Source: Acidimicrobiaceae bacterium
GTDB lineage: Bacteria > Actinomycetota > Acidimicrobiia > Acidimicrobiales > Bog-793
DNA length: 25,096 bases
Reading direction: 5' to 3'
Assembly: GCA_027306715.1 (NCBI GenBank)
Contig: DAHUZG010000124.1
Span: forward strand, 1-25,096
In this document: piece by piece, positions 23,646 through 25,096 of the stretch
Layout of the letters: every line of letters starts with the position of its first letter
How positions within the stretch are numbered: the first letter of the stretch is position 1
Position numbers and translations under genes: made by a program
Notes under the pieces: model-generated
Told to the model about the DNA's origin: nothing
What the model saw: only the letters and a program-made list of their open reading frames with translations
Database searches by the model: none

Positions 23646-24422
23646 TCAGCGGCCGCTGAAGCTGACCTTGCCCGGTCCGTTCTCGATGAACGAGCGCAGG
23701 CCGATACGTGCGTCTTCGCTCGCGAGAACCTGCTCGAAGAGCTGCTGCTCGAGATCGAGCCCGGCGCTGATCGGCCCGTCGAGCCCCTCGTCGATCGCCC
23801 GCTTGGCGAAGGACTGAGCAAGAAGCGGCCCGGCGGCGATCCGCCCGGCAAGCTCGAGGGCAGTGTCGAGCACCGCCGCCGGTTCGACGACCCGCTGCAC
23901 GAGCCCGATCTCGAGCGCCTCCCCGGCTCCGATCTGGCGACCGGTGAGGATCAGCTCCTTGGCTCGCGCCGCGCCGACGGCGCGGGCAAGGCGCTGGGTG
24001 GCTCCGCCGCCGGGGATGATCCCCAGCAAGATCTCGGGCTGGCCGAACCGGGCGTCGCTCGCCGCGATTCGCAGGTCGCAAGCGAGCGCGAGCTCGCAGC
24101 CACCGCCGAGGGCGACGCCGTTGACTGCTGCGATCGTGAGGCGCTGCAGGCCAGCGAGGGCGTCGAGGGTCGAGCGGAAGGCTCCGGGCGCCTCGACCCT
24201 CCCGACGTCGCTGTCGAGCTCGTGGATGTCGGCGCCGGCGGCAAAGACCTTGTCGCCGCCCCACACCACGACCGCCCCCGGCGGGTCCGCCGCCAGCTGC
24301 TGCAGGACCACCTCGAGCTCGCGCAGCAGCTTCACCGACAGCGCGTTCACCTTCGGTCGATCGAGGCGCACGACGGCCACGCCGTCGCGCCGCTCGAGCG
24401 TCACGTAGTCCCGCTCTGACAT
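23646..24422 (-). CDS. Enoyl-CoA hydratase/isomerase family protein
   Basis: 258 residues, crotonase fold. Hydrates or isomerises enoyl-CoA in fatty-acid or related degradation. The oxyanion-hole segments AAGADI (61-66) and GGGCE (106-110) are intact. Both glutamates used by true hydratases are present at 110 and 130 (FGQPEILLGIIPGGGATQRL), 20 residues apart as in classical hydratases. The ATG at 24422 gives the family start; only a weak GGGG precedes it. Convergent with the DNA glycosylase, 31 bp apart. Confidence 0.94.
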   Translation of the reverse strand: MSERDYVTLERRDGVAVVRLDRPKVNALSVKLLRELEVVLQQLAADPPGAVVVWGGDKVFAAGADIHELDSDVGRVEAPGAFRSTLDALAGLQRLTIAAVNGVALGGGCELALACDLRIAASDARFGQPEILLGIIPGGGATQRLARAVGAARAKELILTGRQIGAGEALEIGLVQRVVEPAAVLDTALELAGRIAAGPLLAQSFAKRAIDEGLDGPISAGLDLEQQLFEQVLASEDARIGLRSFIENGPGKVSFSGR

Positions 24423-24442
24423 GGTCGTCGCCCCTGAGTCCG

Positions 24443-24463
24443 CCGGCCGGGAACCCTGGCCGG
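24443..24463. other. Hairpin in the spacer upstream of the enoyl-CoA hydratase
   Basis: CCGGCC (24443-24448) and GGCCGG (24458-24463) pair perfectly across 9 nt. The 151-bp spacer (24423-24573) separates the hydratase from the glycosyltransferase, which face the same way. A second small dyad, CACGG-CGTA-CCGTG, is at 24483-24496. Either could be a terminator remnant or operator; neither is followed by a T-run. Confidence 0.3.
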
Positions 24464-24573
24464 GCAGCGTGGCTCGAGGTTACACGGCGTACCGTGCCGG
24501 ACCGGGCATGCGACTTTAACGAGGGGGCCGATCAGGTCTCGACCTCTGCTGCGCTAATGAGCCGCCTCGGGCA

Positions 24574-25096
24574 TCACCCACTCGCCTCGCGAGATGAGGA
24601 CTTGAGGCCGAGAATGACGCGGACTGCGCTTAGCCCGCTCCGCAGGCGCTCGCCTTCGACACCCCCTGGGCGCAGCAGTGAGATCACGGCCAGGCCGCTG
24701 AACTGCCCGAAGACTGACCACCAGTACCAGCGCATACGGAGCCGTCCGGTCCGCGCCCGCACCCGCACCGAGCGGTTGAGGAGCTCGTCGTGGGTGTAGC
24801 GGGGAAGGGTGAGCCGGTTCCGCTCGGACTGTAGATGCTCAATGCGGGCCGAAGGGGTCACGACCAGCCTGCCGCGCTGGCGCAACCTATAGGTGAACTC
24901 CACGTCCTCACCGAGCCCGTACCCCTCGAAGCGCTCGTTGAAAGCAAGGTGCTCGAATACGCTCCTGCGGAACGACATCGCGCATCCGCTCAGCCACTCC
25001 ACATCGATGGGCTCCGACAACGCGACCGCAGGCGGGTTGCGACCCGAGCGAAGTACACGACCGGGGCAGTCGGCGTCGAGCAGAAAGACGCGCTTG
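24574..25096 (-). CDS. Glycosyltransferase family 2 protein, C-terminal part only
   Basis: The frame enters from the right edge and ends at 24574, leaving about 173 residues. It contains the GT-A C-terminal signature: PGRVLRSGRNPP, then VEWLSGCAMSFRRSVFEHL, then FEGYGLGEDVEFTYRLRQRG with the conserved ED pair, and IEHLQSERNRLTL. The tail contains WYWWSVFGQFSGLAVISLL, probably a membrane-associated helix. The catalytic DxD region lies outside the window. An internal TTG at 25020 is not the start, because homology continues upstream. Probably acts in cell-surface polysaccharide synthesis. Its sequence is visibly less GC-extreme than neighbouring genes. Confidence 0.85.
   Translation of the reverse strand, partial: KRVFLLDADCPGRVLRSGRNPPAVALSEPIDVEWLSGCAMSFRRSVFEHLAFNERFEGYGLGEDVEFTYRLRQRGRLVVTPSARIEHLQSERNRLTLPRYTHDELLNRSVRVRARTGRLRMRWYWWSVFGQFSGLAVISLLRPGGVEGERLRSGLSAVRVILGLKSSSREASG

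Noticed and set aside
24574..25020. A complete 148-residue protein starting at TTG 25020
   Set aside because: Glycosyltransferase homology continues upstream in the same frame to the window edge, so this is a fragment of a larger gene.

Overview
The window is very GC-rich throughout. It has short intergenic gaps, many GTG and TTG starts, 4-nt stop/start overlaps, and an actinobacterial-type Fpg-like DNA glycosylase. Together these suggest a high-GC actinobacterium; I cannot name the genus, and the phylum is an inference from style and gene content. There are no RNA genes, insertion sequences, CRISPR arrays or phage genes that I can support.

Layout, left to right. (1) 1-3883, minus strand: a three-gene operon of a nitrate/sulfonate/taurine-type ABC ATPase, its permease, and a hydantoinase A/oxoprolinase-family protein that runs off the left edge. 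(2) 4062-5030, plus: a divergently transcribed 4,5-dihydroxyphthalate decarboxylase-like (periplasmic-binding-protein fold) protein with no signal peptide. A dyad lies over the shared promoter region. (3) 8485-5097, minus: a compact operon of a short-chain dehydrogenase, an unusual 556-residue protein made of two fused cyclase/metal-dependent hydrolase domains, and an IclR regulator. A good sigma-70-like promoter precedes it. (4) 8682-9479, plus: a GntR/FCD regulator whose 5' end contains a near-perfect 23-bp palindrome. (5) 14380-9521, minus: a complete branched-chain-amino-acid-type ABC importer, livK-livH-livM-livG-livF. (6) 16438-14685, minus: etfB-etfA, with a hairpin that would bury the etfB ribosome binding site. 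(7) 16557-19991, plus: a single-chain pyruvate carboxylase. (8) 20104-22694, plus: an internally deleted molybdenum-hydroxylase small subunit (coxS-like), translationally coupled to an intact form II coxL-like large subunit. There is no medium subunit. (9) 22754-23614, plus: the Fpg/Nei-like DNA glycosylase. (10) 24422-23646, minus: an enoyl-CoA hydratase/isomerase. (11) 25096-24574, minus: the C-terminal part of a family 2 glycosyltransferase.

How it may work together. Regions 1-5 have the composition of a small-molecule uptake and catabolism locus: two importers, two local regulators, an ATP-dependent cyclic-amide hydrolase homologue, a decarboxylase homologue, a doubled metal-dependent hydrolase and an oxidoreductase. 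A plausible substrate class is a cyclic amide/imide or an N-acyl/aromatic acid, but the sequence does not identify it. ETF, enoyl-CoA hydratase and pyruvate carboxylase would serve acyl-CoA oxidation and anaplerosis in general metabolism. The most unusual items are the double-cyclase fusion, the deleted coxS joined to an orphan coxL, and the etfB RBS hairpin.
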